DNA of 64,000 nucleotides from Opitutaceae bacterium (GTDB taxonomy: Bacteria > Verrucomicrobiota > Verrucomicrobiia > Opitutales > Opitutaceae), in contig JAIXWF010000013.1 in NCBI GenBank assembly GCA_027482185.1, forward strand, positions 1 through 64,000. The letters are read 5' to 3'. This document shows positions 34,848 through 44,346 of the stretch, one piece after another. The notes beneath the pieces are model-generated. The model saw only the letters and a list, made by a program, of their open reading frames with translations. It had not been told where the DNA came from and ran no database searches. The position numbers were made by a program, and so were the translations under genes. How positions within the stretch are numbered: position 1 is the stretch's first letter; the number at the start of each line of letters is the position of its first letter.

Positions 34848-37832
34848 ATGCGAGCGATTTTCCTGTGCGCTGCCCTGCTGGTGCTGTCCTGGGCGCGCGC
34901 CCAAACCCCGCAGGGCGTTTTTGTGGGCAAGATCAACGGCTACCGGCAGACCGGGGAGACCACCTTGGTGCCGGCCGAATCGGTTTTTGCCGTCCAGGTG
35001 CTTTTCAACGGCCGGCCGCCGGCGGGCACGGCGGTGGTCCTGCGCACGCCGGGCGGCACCAACGTCGCTTTGACGAGGGCCGAGGACGGCAGCTACACGC
35101 TCGAGCGCGCGTTCGCGACGCGGGCGGAATTGGACGCGGCGTTTCCCGAAGGGGCCTACGCGGTCGTGGTCGACGCGCGCCCCCCGGTGCCGGTGCAAGT
35201 GACCGCGGCGCCCGACGTCGCGCCCGCGCGGATCACCGGTTTCGACGCTTTGCAGGCGTTGCCGGATCCGGACGTGACGGTGCGGTGGACCGCGATTCCG
35301 GGCGTGCGGCCGGACGACGTGCTTTCGCTCGCGCTCGCCGAGGAGAACGGCGCCGGGATCTACGATTCCGGAGACTCGCTTTCGCCCTTTTCGGTTTCGT
35401 TCGGCCCGATCCGGGTCCCGCCGGGGCGGCCGGTCGTCGGCGAGCTGGCCTACGTTGCCCTGCAGGTCGGCGCCGCGACCTCCGCGCCGGTCGTCGCGAT
35501 CGGGCGCGGCTTTGTGCTGCGGTTTCCGCTGCGCGTCGTCCCGCCGGCGCCGACGATCGAGGTCGCTCCCCGTCCGGTCCTGGCGCAGGTCGGGGCGAAC
35601 GCCATGCTGTGGGTGCAGGCCCGGGGATTCGAACTCGCGTATCAATGGTTCCGTGACGGCGTCGCGATTCCGGGGGCGACCGGCCCGACGCTCGAGTTTG
35701 CGGGCGTGCGACCGGCGGATTCCGGGCGCTACGCGGTGCGCGTGGGCAATCCGTCCGGCGCGACGACCAGCCCGGCGGTGCCGTTGGCCGTTGCGCCCGC
35801 GCTGCGGACGGAGACTTTCGCCGGGACCCCGCGGGTCGCGGGCAGCGCGGACGGTGCGCGGGCCGCGGCGCTGTTCCGCGATCCGCGCGGGTTGGCGTTC
35901 GACGCAGCGGGCCGGTTGTGGGTGGCCGACAGCGGCAATGCCACGATCCGGCGCATTGCGCCCGACGGCACGGTGACGACCGTCGCCGGGGCGGCCGAGC
36001 AGCGCGGCTGGGTCGACGGCGCGGGGCCGGCGGCGCGTTTCCGCTCCCCGGCCGGGATCGCCGTCGACCGCGCCGGCAACGCATATGTGGCGGACAGCGG
36101 CGACCACGTGATCCGGAAGATCTCCCCTGCCGGCACGGTTTCCACGCTGGCCGGGGCGGCGGGACAGCCGGGGCAGGCCGACGGCGCCGGGGCCGCCGCG
36201 CGCTTCAACCAGCCGGTCGGCATCGCGGTTGATGCCGCCGGCGTCGTATATGTCGCGGACTTTTTCAGCCATGCCCTGCGCCGGATCGCGCCGGACGGCA
36301 TGGTGACGACGTTCGCGGGGCGGCTGGGTGCACCGGGCTTCGTCGACGGCACGGGCGGGTCTGCGCGCTTCAATTTTCCGTGGGGCCTCGCGCTTGATCC
36401 CGCCGGCAACGTCGTGGTGGCCGACAGGGGCAACGATGCCTTGCGGCGGGTCGGCCCGGGGGGCGAGGTGGCGACGATCGGATACGCCGGGGCGGTGCGC
36501 GGCCCCCAGGCCGTCGCGGTGGATGCGCAAGGCACGATGTGGGTGGCGGCGGGTCAGACGCTGTGGCGGATCACGCCGGAGGGGGCCGCGGCGGCGGTGG
36601 CGGGGACCGAGTATCTCGGCGGTTTTGTGCCCGGCCTCGGGTTCCAGGCGTACCTGGGGAATCCGCTCGGAGTCGCAATCGATCCCTCGGGCGGCGTGAT
36701 CTTCAGCAACTCCACGTCCGAGGTGCTGGGCCGGGGCGTGCTGGTCCCCGGCAGCGGCGATCCGTTGATCGGGTTGGAAACGGCGCCGCGGCCGGCGACC
36801 ATCGCGGCGCGCAGTTCGGTGGTGTTCGACGCGGTGGCGAATGGGCCGGAGCTTTTCTACCAATGGCTGCGCAATGGCCGGGCGATTCCCGGGGCAACCA
36901 AACCGACGTTGCTGTTGCGCAATCTCGCGGGCGGGGCCGACGACACGTACGCGTTGCTGATCGGGAACGCCGCCGGCGCGTTGCGGACTCAGACCGTCGG
37001 ATACCGGTTCGCGAGTCCGGGGGCATCGTCGCGTCTCGCCAATCTCTCGGTCCGGTCGGCGGCCGGTGCCGGCGCGCAGACGCTCATTGTCGGATTCACG
37101 GTCGAAGGCGCGGCGGGAACCTTGCCGGTGTTGGGCCGCGCGGTGGGGCCGGGGCTCGCGCCGTTCGGCGTGACCGGCACGGCCGACGATCCCCGGCTGA
37201 CACTTTTCCGGAATGCGGCGCAGGTCGGTTTCAACGACGACTGGGGGGCGAACGCGGCGGCGCTTGCCCCCGCGTTCGCGGCGGTCGGGGCCTTCGCCCT
37301 GCCGGCGGGCGCGCGGGACTCGGCGCTGCGGGAGGAGTTGGCCGCGGGTTCGTACACCTTGCAGGTCACCAATGCCTCGGGCGATCCGGGTCTGGTGCTC
37401 GCGGAACTGTACGACGCGACCGCGGCCGCGAGCACCGGGGCGCCGCGTCTGGTCAACGTTTCCGCCCGCACCAACGTCGGCCGCGGCGGCGACGTGCTGA
37501 TCGCGGGCTTCGCGATCGGGGGCACGGTGGACCGCACCGTCCTGATCCGCGGCATCGGGCCGGAGTTGGCGAGCTTCGGGGTGCAGGGCGTGCTGGCGAA
37601 TCCCCGGCTCGAACTGTTTTCCGGTCCGAGGCGTTTGGCGGCGAACGACGACTGGCAAAACAGCGCCGAGGTATTCGCGTTGTTTTCCTCGGTCGGTGCC
37701 TTCGGGCTCGGCCAATCTTCCCGCGATGCGATGCTGCTGCTCACGCTGCCGCCGGGCGTCTATTCGGCGCAGGTGTCGGGCGAGGGTGGGACGACGGGCA
37801 ACGCGTTGGTCGAAATCTACGAGGTGCCGTAG
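34848..37832 (+). CDS. Secreted NHL-propeller protein with Ig-like domains and tandem C-terminal modules
   Basis: This 994-aa exported protein has a signal peptide (about 1-19), a beta-rich N-terminal region, an Ig-like domain (about 240-325, with YQWFRDGVAIPGAT), an NHL-type beta-propeller (about 335-620; repeated GLAFDAAGRLWVADSGN-like blades and TVAGAAEQ-type loops), a second Ig-like segment (about 645-720) and two C-terminal modules of about 120 residues ending IYEVP. The ATG at 34848 was taken over the GTG 3 bp upstream. It has no catalytic motif and probably acts as a surface binding or adhesion protein. Confidence 0.8.
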   Translation: MRAIFLCAALLVLSWARAQTPQGVFVGKINGYRQTGETTLVPAESVFAVQVLFNGRPPAGTAVVLRTPGGTNVALTRAEDGSYTLERAFATRAELDAAFPEGAYAVVVDARPPVPVQVTAAPDVAPARITGFDALQALPDPDVTVRWTAIPGVRPDDVLSLALAEENGAGIYDSGDSLSPFSVSFGPIRVPPGRPVVGELAYVALQVGAATSAPVVAIGRGFVLRFPLRVVPPAPTIEVAPRPVLAQVGANAMLWVQARGFELAYQWFRDGVAIPGATGPTLEFAGVRPADSGRYAVRVGNPSGATTSPAVPLAVAPALRTETFAGTPRVAGSADGARAAALFRDPRGLAFDAAGRLWVADSGNATIRRIAPDGTVTTVAGAAEQRGWVDGAGPAARFRSPAGIAVDRAGNAYVADSGDHVIRKISPAGTVSTLAGAAGQPGQADGAGAAARFNQPVGIAVDAAGVVYVADFFSHALRRIAPDGMVTTFAGRLGAPGFVDGTGGSARFNFPWGLALDPAGNVVVADRGNDALRRVGPGGEVATIGYAGAVRGPQAVAVDAQGTMWVAAGQTLWRITPEGAAAAVAGTEYLGGFVPGLGFQAYLGNPLGVAIDPSGGVIFSNSTSEVLGRGVLVPGSGDPLIGLETAPRPATIAARSSVVFDAVANGPELFYQWLRNGRAIPGATKPTLLLRNLAGGADDTYALLIGNAAGALRTQTVGYRFASPGASSRLANLSVRSAAGAGAQTLIVGFTVEGAAGTLPVLGRAVGPGLAPFGVTGTADDPRLTLFRNAAQVGFNDDWGANAAALAPAFAAVGAFALPAGARDSALREELAAGSYTLQVTNASGDPGLVLAELYDATAAASTGAPRLVNVSARTNVGRGGDVLIAGFAIGGTVDRTVLIRGIGPELASFGVQGVLANPRLELFSGPRRLAANDDWQNSAEVFALFSSVGAFGLGQSSRDAMLLLTLPPGVYSAQVSGEGGTTGNALVEIYEVP

Positions 37833-37925
37833 CGGGGGCCAGGCGGGCGGAGCCGGCAACCAACGCTCCGATCACGGCCGGGTGCGGAGAGAACGGGACG
37901 TTTCCGCTTCCGCTGGAATCCGGCC

Positions 37926-38052
37926 GTTGCGAGTTCAAAGTTGGAAGTTGAGAGATCGATCCGCCGAGCCGCGGAAAACACCGCCGAAGGCAGCAGTCCG
38001 AAGAACCGAACGGTTTGCGCACGACTCTCAGCCAAGCTCTCTCAACTGCATC
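37926..38052. repeat. Heptamer-word inverted repeat (GTTGAGA type)
   Basis: Between convergent genes, the left arm (37926-37966) reads TTCAAAGTTGGAAGTTGAGA then GATCGATCCGCCGAG. The right arm (38024-38052) reads CTCTCAGCCAAGCTCTCTCA and ends ACTGCATCG. Left-arm and end sequences match, in inverted orientation, those at 13833-13881. Confidence 0.6.
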
Positions 38053-38060
38053 GGTTCGCC

Positions 38061-39581
38061 TCACCGGCGCTTGCCGGCCAGTCGTTCCAGGAGGGCGAGG
38101 CCGGGTTCGGCGATGATGACTCCGGGGGCCGGGGCGGACAGCCCGGCGGCGAGCCAATGGGCCACGGCTTGCGCGGCTTCGCGCGAACGGACCGCTTCCG
38201 CGAGGGGCCGGCGCGGGCGCACGGCCGAGCCGGGCGAGGGTGGGCCGGCGAGAATGATCCGGTAGTACTGCGCCAGGCTCGAACCGCCGAGCGTTGTGAT
38301 TTCGAAACGCGCCACGTCCGCGCGCGGGATGCGTTCGATGCGGCCGTCTTTCCCTTGCAGGCAGACGGCGTCGGGTTCCGCCCAGATGCCCGCGGGCCCG
38401 CGCAAGGTCCGCCCTATTTCCCGCGCGCCGCACAGGTTGAAGTAGAGGGCGAAGAGCGCGGCGGCCAGCGCGAGGTAATATCCCACCAGCGGCAGGAGGA
38501 GCAGGACCACGATGCCGCAGCCGAACAGAAAATTTAGCACCAAAATGCCCAAGATGCGCAGCCCGACCACCTGCGAAGCGGCGGCAGGGTCGAAACGCAC
38601 CGCTTCGCCGCCGGCCGCCCCGGGCTGGTCGACAAGCCGCAGATTGCCCGCGGCGAAGATGGACAGACGCTCGTAGCGGTCGCGTGCCACCGGCTCGCTC
38701 GGCACCGCGATCTGCGCCGCGAGGTCCGCGATCCGCGGGGGCTCCGCAGGCGGCAGGGGAGGCGGAAGTACGGCCGCGCCGGCATGGGCCGAATCGTCGG
38801 CCGGATCGGCGGCCGCGACCCGGAACACCGGCACGAGGAACGTCAGCGCGACGTCGCCGCGGGCGGTCGCCAACTCCACGTGCAGCTGCCATTCGTGGCT
38901 CGGCGTTTCGAGCGTGGGCTCGTCGGGTTCGGACGGCGGTCCGGCCGGCAGCGGCACGGTGAAATAGGCTTGCTGGCCGCGGCCCGCCGTTTGCCAGCCG
39001 GCGACGGGCAGAATCCGCGAGTTCGTCACGCCGACCTGCGCGCTTTCCTCCCGTTCCCGGTCGTGGCCGTTTTCGTCGTTGTAGATATAGCGTCTGCGCC
39101 GCAGGCAGAACACCGAGACGCGGCCTTCGCCCGTGATGCGGAACTCGGCCGGCACGTCGATCCGGCCGGACAACGCGCCGCCGAGCGGAATCGGCAGGTC
39201 GGCGGGGACGAAGCGCGCGCGATAGAGGGTGTTGGTTCGGACGGAGGAGGTGGCGCCGTGGCGCCGGAGCAGGACGGAGGCGGTCCCGAAGACGAGGGCG
39301 CCGAAGAGCGACGCCAGGTTCACGACCAGCGCCTCGAGCGGATGGGTGCGTTCGAGCAGCGCGAAAATGAGGCCGCCGAGAAACTTCAGCGCATTCAGGG
39401 CGGCCAAGACCACGCAGACAATCCAGACAACCCTGAGCAGCGAATGCCGCGAGCCGGTGTCGCGCGGCGGGATGCCTTCCGGCAGCGTCCACTCGGCCCG
39501 CCATTTCCAAGGCTCCTGCGGATGCTTCCGTCGTCCTGCGTCGACCAACGAAGTCGGGCGTTTGCGATCGTAAGGCGTCAT
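38061..39581 (-). CDS. Four-helix membrane protein of unknown function
   Basis: This 506-aa protein has two membrane segments near residues 48-68 and 84-102, a large beta-rich soluble region (about 110-345) and two more membrane segments at about 352-372 and 376-398. A C-terminal cytosolic-looking domain (about 405-506) resembles small PH-like membrane-protein domains. The layout is reminiscent of DUF3592-type proteins, but I do not recognise the family with certainty. A start further upstream would run through the repeat in the divergent gap, so the ATG at 39581 was used. Confidence 0.65.
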   Translation of the reverse strand: MTPYDRKRPTSLVDAGRRKHPQEPWKWRAEWTLPEGIPPRDTGSRHSLLRVVWIVCVVLAALNALKFLGGLIFALLERTHPLEALVVNLASLFGALVFGTASVLLRRHGATSSVRTNTLYRARFVPADLPIPLGGALSGRIDVPAEFRITGEGRVSVFCLRRRRYIYNDENGHDREREESAQVGVTNSRILPVAGWQTAGRGQQAYFTVPLPAGPPSEPDEPTLETPSHEWQLHVELATARGDVALTFLVPVFRVAAADPADDSAHAGAAVLPPPLPPAEPPRIADLAAQIAVPSEPVARDRYERLSIFAAGNLRLVDQPGAAGGEAVRFDPAAASQVVGLRILGILVLNFLFGCGIVVLLLLPLVGYYLALAAALFALYFNLCGAREIGRTLRGPAGIWAEPDAVCLQGKDGRIERIPRADVARFEITTLGGSSLAQYYRIILAGPPSPGSAVRPRRPLAEAVRSREAAQAVAHWLAAGLSAPAPGVIIAEPGLALLERLAGKRR

Positions 39582-39671
39582 GACGCGGATCGTCGGAAGC
39601 GTCGCGGACGTTTCGGCGCGAGTGCGCCGGCGGCAAGGCAATTGGCGGGCGGGCCGCGAGGACGCGGCCCA

Positions 39672-39724
39672 AGGTGGATTGCGGATTGCGAATTGCGGAT
39701 TTCGAATTGCGGAGTGCGGATAGG
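39672..39724. repeat. Heptamer-word array (TTGCGGA / TTGCGAA)
   Basis: Words TTGCGGA, TTGCGAA and TTCGAAT follow one another about every 7 bp in the 437-bp gap between divergent genes (39582-40018). A clear complementary arm was not found; the remainder of the gap contains the divergent promoters and no recognisable gene. Confidence 0.55.
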
Positions 39725-40018
39725 GATATCGGCGCGGCGGAATTGGTGAAACGGTGGAATTTTCCGCGGCAGCAAGATCGCGGGCCAGATTGGAAACGAG
39801 GCAGTCGGCGCGGGGCGGTTCCGTTTTCCGAATGCCGTGGCGCCAAGGTCGCGGGGGTGGTCGTCCGGTTTCTTCCCGGTATGGGCTCCCTTCGATCCGG
39901 TTCCGTTCCGCAAACGTGCCGGCGTCCGTTTCGCGGTGGAAAATTCGTCCGGTTTTCGCGGGCGAAAACGCGGGTGGCGGCTCGACTCGGGCGGCGGGAA
40001 CGTCGGAATCCGGCGCGC

Positions 40019-40336
40019 ATGCACTCGTGGAAAACATCGTTGGGCCGGCTGCGGATCGTCGGGCTGTGGGAAGGCTGGTCCTTTTTGCTGCTGCTCGGCG
40101 TCGCGATGCCGCTGAAGTATTTCGCCGACTGGCCGCTCGGCGTGCGCGTCGTCGGCATGGCCCACGGCGTCCTCTTCATGGCGTACGTGCTCGCGGCGAT
40201 CCACGCCGCCCTCGACCGCGATTGGCCGTGGAAGCGCACGGCCATCGTGCTCGCCGCCAGCCTGCTGCCCGCGGGACCGTTTGTGCTGGATGCGAAGCTG
40301 CTGAAGAAGGAACAGGAGTTGAGCGTTGAGAGCTGA
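40019..40336 (+). CDS. DUF3817 family small membrane protein
   Basis: This 105-aa integral membrane protein has three hydrophobic segments and the DUF3817 features GLWEGWSFLLLLGVAMPLKY and MAHGVLFMAYVL. Its function is unknown; related domains sit near transporters. The last residues (KEQELSVES) are encoded by the start of a heptamer repeat, so the original stop may have been lost when the repeat arrived. The start at 40019 was chosen because upstream codons are repeat-derived. Confidence 0.8.
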   Translation: MHSWKTSLGRLRIVGLWEGWSFLLLLGVAMPLKYFADWPLGVRVVGMAHGVLFMAYVLAAIHAALDRDWPWKRTAIVLAASLLPAGPFVLDAKLLKKEQELSVES

Positions 40337-40398
40337 GAGTTGAGAGAGCTGTCAGCTGACGGCTGATCGCTGAAAGCTGAACGCCGACCGCTTCCTTT
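40318..40398. repeat. Heptamer-word array (GTTGAGA / GCTGAAA)
   Basis: Words GTTGAGC, GTTGAGA, GCTGAGA, GCTGATC and GCTGAAA follow one another between two genes on the same strand, with CAGCTGACGGCTG in the middle able to fold back. The first 19 bp are part of the preceding coding sequence. Confidence 0.6.
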
Positions 40399-40466
40399 CC
40401 GGCGTTGCGCGGGGGCGGCGGGTGGATTGGGTCGGGGCGTTCGTTCCGCCCCTTTTGTTTTCCGCC

Positions 40467-41912
40467 ATGACGACCTCCGCCCCGATTTCCCCTGCGACGT
40501 ACCGTTCGTACCGCGATCTGCCGCCGGTGGCGGGGTTGTGCTCCATGCCGCAGGCGGCGGGGCCCGGGCTCGGGGTCGACGCGTGCGTTGCGCGCCTGAA
40601 GCGGCTGCACTACGCTTTCAAGCGCCTGCACGAAATCTGGATCGCGCGACTGACGGCCGAGCCGGTGTACGAACTGAAAATGGCCTTCAGCCTGCACGCG
40701 TACTACGCGGCGGAGCACACGGCGGCGCTGCGCAAACGCGTCGGCGAAATGCGCGAGCCGCCCCTCGGACTCGATGTCGTGCCCGACCGCGCGCTCGAGG
40801 TGCTGTTCGACGAGATCCTCGCGGCGCCCGCGACCGAGAGCCTGCTGCTCGGCGTGTACGATGTCGCGGTGCCGGCGCTCGCGGAGGCGTTGGAACGTTA
40901 CCGGCGGGAAACGAATCCCCTGGCCGACAGCCCGAGTGTGCGCGTGTGCCGGTTTGCCGCGCTCGAGGTCGGCGACATGGCGGCGTACGGCACGCAGGCG
41001 CTCGCCGCGTACGCGACGCCGGCGGTGCGCGCGGCGCATGCGGCGTGGCGCGCGCGGCTCGCGGCGTTGCTGGCGGCGGCGGGCGGGCTCGACGGCACGG
41101 CGCCGGTCGTGCCGTGGCCGGCAGGGCAGGCGTTGGCGGCGGCGCCTTACGTGTACGACCCGAAGCCGCGGCGCGACGAACGTTTCCCCGATCCGTACAA
41201 CATGGGGGTGCACGCGGAAGTGTTTCTCTACGACGAGACCTTCGCGCCGGCGGACAAGGTGCTCATGATGCTCTACAAGCGCCTGCGCGAAATCGACGTG
41301 CCGGAGATGATGGCGTCGATTCTGCGCGAAACGCCGGGCAAGCCGTGGGCTTACTCCCTGGACATGACGCGCCAGCTCTGGGACGAGGCGCGCCATGCGA
41401 TGCTCGGCGAAGTGGGTTTCGTGCGGCTCGGGATCGATTGGGCGAAACTCGTGCGCGTGAATTTCACGTGGTCGCTCGCGCTCAACACGCAGCTCGGGCC
41501 GCGCGAGCGCCACGCCGTGCTCTATTTCATCGAGCAGGGCCTGATGCCGAAGACGGGCAAACGCTACGAATGGGAAGTCGGCGTGGCGTCGGGCGATCCG
41601 TTCGCCGCGCTTTGCCAGGACTTCGATTGGGCGGACGAAGTGCTGCACGCGCGGATCGGCCGCGATTGGTACGTCAGCACCTGTGCGAGCGTGAAGGAGG
41701 CGATCGAGTACGGGGACGCGAATTGGTCCAAGGTGCTGATCGATTGGAACGCGTACGTGGCGCAGGGCCTGACGCGCCACGAGAATTGGTGGCCGGAGCT
41801 GTACCGCGCGGCGTGCGCGTTGCGCGGCACGACGCCGGATCCGAAAACTTTGGCGTACGCGACGAGCTACGCGGCGGCGCGCGCGGACTTGAAAGATCTG
41901 GCCTCGGGATAA
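40467..41912 (+). CDS. Putative ferritin-like di-iron protein
   Basis: This cytoplasmic protein (481 aa) is mostly helical. Two pairs of likely iron ligands are visible: YYAAEHTAALRKR (about residue 85) and LWDEARHAMLGE (about residue 312), the E-x-x-H type seen in ferritin-like di-iron enzymes. Further Glu/His-containing helices (MGVHAEVFLYDE, WADEVLHARIGRDWY) could complete the site. The ATG at 40467 was preferred over the 15-residue longer form. I do not recognise a named family, so the metal assignment is an inference. Confidence 0.6.
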   Translation: MTTSAPISPATYRSYRDLPPVAGLCSMPQAAGPGLGVDACVARLKRLHYAFKRLHEIWIARLTAEPVYELKMAFSLHAYYAAEHTAALRKRVGEMREPPLGLDVVPDRALEVLFDEILAAPATESLLLGVYDVAVPALAEALERYRRETNPLADSPSVRVCRFAALEVGDMAAYGTQALAAYATPAVRAAHAAWRARLAALLAAAGGLDGTAPVVPWPAGQALAAAPYVYDPKPRRDERFPDPYNMGVHAEVFLYDETFAPADKVLMMLYKRLREIDVPEMMASILRETPGKPWAYSLDMTRQLWDEARHAMLGEVGFVRLGIDWAKLVRVNFTWSLALNTQLGPRERHAVLYFIEQGLMPKTGKRYEWEVGVASGDPFAALCQDFDWADEVLHARIGRDWYVSTCASVKEAIEYGDANWSKVLIDWNAYVAQGLTRHENWWPELYRAACALRGTTPDPKTLAYATSYAAARADLKDLASG

Positions 41913-41916
41913 AACC

Positions 41917-42060
41917 GGAGTGCGGAAACCGGAGACCGGAGACTGCGAATTGCGGAGTGCGGGATGCGGATTGCCGGCGTGCCCCGATCGCTGACGGCTG
42001 AAAGCTGTCGGCTCGCCTTAGCGGCTTTCCGGTTTCCGGTCTCCGAATTCCGGTCTTATA
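41917..42060. repeat. Heptamer-word inverted repeat (CCGGAAA / CCGGAGA)
   Basis: The left arm (41917-41975) repeats CCGGAGT, CCGGAGA and TTGCGGA words. The right arm (42020-42060) has the complementary CTTTCCGGTTTCCGGTCTCC and GAATTCCGG. Genes on both sides point towards it. The right arm encodes the C-terminus of the minus-strand gene at 42018-42536. A smaller fold-back GCTGACGGCTGAAAGCTG lies in the centre. Confidence 0.65.
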
Positions 42061-42536
42061 GAGGCGGCCGCGAAGCGGTAGGTCGTGTTGAAGATGAGCT
42101 CGATGCGGGCGGAGACGAAGACGCGGACCTTGAGTTTGCCGGAGAAGGCGTCGGCGGGGGCGGCGCGGCCTTCGAGGCGGTGGACGGCGCCGTCGGAGCG
42201 CAGCGCGCGGCCCGTGAACTCGACCGTCTCTCCGGCGGCGAGGCGCGCGAGCTGGGCGTCGGAGAAGTCGATCGCGAGCCGGCCGGCCTCGTTGTAGAAG
42301 AAATAGGGAAACACCTTCGCGGTGTAGGCGGAGGCGTAGGTGCCGCCCTCGCGCACGAAGGCGGGCATCGCGAGGCTCACGGTGCCGATGTAGATCGAGG
42401 TCTTGGCGGGGGCGACGTCGACGCGGGCGTAGTCGGGCGCGGGGGCTGGCGCGGCGGCGGCGGGCGCAGGCTCCGCGGCCCGGACTAGTCCGGCCGTCAC
42501 GGCGAGGACGAAGGCGAGGACGGCGGCGCGCGGCAT
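42018..42536 (-). CDS. Hypothetical secreted protein with repeat-encoded tail
   Basis: This 172-aa protein has a signal peptide (about 1-20), an Ala/Pro linker (about 21-34) and a beta-rich domain (about 38-155). The last 12 residues, [12 protein letters not shown], are encoded by the arm of a CCGGAAA-type heptamer repeat. I do not recognise a family. Its start faces argH across a gap of about 100 bp. Confidence 0.7.
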   Translation of the reverse strand: MPRAAVLAFVLAVTAGLVRAAEPAPAAAAPAPAPDYARVDVAPAKTSIYIGTVSLAMPAFVREGGTYASAYTAKVFPYFFYNEAGRLAIDFSDAQLARLAAGETVEFTGRALRSDGAVHRLEGRAAPADAFSGKLKVRVFVSARIELIFNTTYRFAAASIRPEFGDRKPESR

Positions 42537-42637
42537 GGCGGGGACGATGGGAGGCGCGGCGGGAGCGGCAAGCGCGGAGCCGGCGGGGCATCTTTCGCGT
42601 TGCGCGGCCGGGCGGCGGACCGTGTGCTCGCCCGGAT

Positions 42638-44038
42638 ATGGCCAAGCCTTCCCACGCGACCTGGGGCGGCCGGTTTACCGCCGGACCCGCCGAGTTGATG
42701 CTGCAGTTCAGCGAGTCCGTCTCGTTCGACCGCCGGCTCGCGCCGTTCGACGTGGCGGGCAGCAAGGCGCACTCCGCGATGCTGGCGCACGTCGGCCTGA
42801 TCACGAAAAAGGAGCGCGACGCGATCCACGCCGGACTCGACGCGATCCTCGCCGAGATCGAGGCGGGGAAGTTCACGTGGGAGACGAAGCTCGAGGACGT
42901 GCACATGAACATCGAGCAGGCGCTGACGAAGCGCGTGCCCGCGGCCGCGAAGCTGCACACGGCGCGCAGCCGGAACGACCAGATCGCGACGGACATGCGG
43001 CTGTTTTTCAAGCATGCCTGCGGCGTATTGCAGGAACGGATTCGCGGCGCGGAGCGGGCGCTGCTCGCGGCGGCCGAGGCCAACCGCGACGTGCTCATCC
43101 CCGGCTACACGCATTTGCAGCGGGCGCAGCCGGTGTACCTGCCGCACCACCTGTTTGCGTGGCTCGAGATGCTGGAGCGCGACCGCGCGCGGTTCGGCGA
43201 CGTCGCGGCGCACGCCAACTGGTGTCCGCTCGGGTCCGGCGCGATCGCCGGCACGACGCTGCCGATCGACCGCGAGTTCACGGCCAAGGCGCTCGGGTTC
43301 GTCGACGCGAAAGGCCGGCCGCAGGTCACGCAGAACTCCATGGACACCGTGGCGGACCGCGACCTCTTCATCGAGTTTGCCTCGGCCTGCGCGCTGTTTG
43401 GCGTGCACGTTTCCCGGATCGCGGAGGATCTCATTCTGTGGATGAGCTCCGAGTTCAAATTCGTGGAGCTGCCGGACGCGTTCTGCACGGGCTCGTCGCT
43501 GATGCCGCAGAAGAAAAATCCGGATTCCTGCGAATTGCTCCGCGGCAAGTCGGCGCGGCTGCAGGGCAATTTGCACACCTTGCTGACGCTGGCGAAGGGC
43601 CTGCCGCTGACCTACAACCGCGACCTGCAGGAGGACAAACCGCCGGTGTTCGACAGTTTCGACCAGACGGCGATCTGCGCCGACGTGCTGGCGGGCACTC
43701 TCGCGGGCATGACGGTGAACCGCGCGCGCTGCGCGGCGGCGGTGGCGGATCCGGCGCTGCTGGCGACGGACGTCGCGGATTACTTGGTGTTGCAGGGCGT
43801 GGCTTTCCGCGACGCGCACCACGCGGTGGGCGCGGTCGTGCGGCTCGCGGAAACGAAGGGCGTCGGCCTCAACGAACTCACGGTGGCCGACGTGCAGGGC
43901 GTGCACCCGGCGTTCAAGGCGGACTGGGCCGAGATCTTCGACCTGAAACGGGCGCTGGCGAAACGCGAAGGCACGGGCATGCCCGGGCCGAAACAGGTCG
44001 CGCGGCAATTCGCGCGGTGGAAGAAACTGCTGCGGTAA
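42638..44038 (+). CDS. argH: Argininosuccinate lyase
   Basis: ArgH cleaves argininosuccinate to arginine and fumarate, the last step of arginine synthesis. The protein (466 aa, normal length) has the family start WGGRFTAGP, the catalytic His segment [10 protein letters not shown] and the signature loop [12 protein letters not shown] with the catalytic Ser. The gene stands alone in this window; other arg genes must be elsewhere. Confidence 0.97.
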   Translation: MAKPSHATWGGRFTAGPAELMLQFSESVSFDRRLAPFDVAGSKAHSAMLAHVGLITKKERDAIHAGLDAILAEIEAGKFTWETKLEDVHMNIEQALTKRVPAAAKLHTARSRNDQIATDMRLFFKHACGVLQERIRGAERALLAAAEANRDVLIPGYTHLQRAQPVYLPHHLFAWLEMLERDRARFGDVAAHANWCPLGSGAIAGTTLPIDREFTAKALGFVDAKGRPQVTQNSMDTVADRDLFIEFASACALFGVHVSRIAEDLILWMSSEFKFVELPDAFCTGSSLMPQKKNPDSCELLRGKSARLQGNLHTLLTLAKGLPLTYNRDLQEDKPPVFDSFDQTAICADVLAGTLAGMTVNRARCAAAVADPALLATDVADYLVLQGVAFRDAHHAVGAVVRLAETKGVGLNELTVADVQGVHPAFKADWAEIFDLKRALAKREGTGMPGPKQVARQFARWKKLLR

Positions 44039-44050
44039 GCCTATCGATCC

Positions 44051-44248
44051 GGGGGACAGGACGGACAGGATTGAGATTGGCGGATTGACCGGAAGAAGGA
44101 GCCGGGAGGGCGGAGCGGCGCTGATTTCAGACGGGACAGGAGGGACAGGATGGGCGGAGACAGGATGAACCGGACTCGTTGTCGGGCGCGCGTCGGCGCT
44201 TTCTTCCTGTCAATCCGGTCTCCGACCGTCCTGTCCGTCCTGGCCAAG
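44051..44248. repeat. Long inverted repeat of GGACAGGA words
   Basis: The left side holds GGACAGGACGGACAGGATTG (44053-44072), GGATTGACCGGAAGAAGG (44082-44099) and GGGACAGGAGGGACAGGATG (44133-44152). The right side (44199-44242) holds the complements CTTTCTTCCTGTCAATCCGG and GTCCTGTCCGTCCTGG. No gene is visible in 44039-44346, which this element fills. Confidence 0.65.
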
Positions 44249-44346
44249 GAATTGATCCGGGCCTTGGCATCGAACCTGCCTTGAGGCGGGCGGGGTTCGT
44301 CCTGTCCAAGGGCGGAGTTGTCCCGCTAGCCTGCCATTCCCGCCGC

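Noticed and set aside
44179-44346. N-terminal extension of the MFS transporter
   Set aside because: This stretch is encoded by the right arm of the GGACAGGA repeat and has no membrane-protein character.
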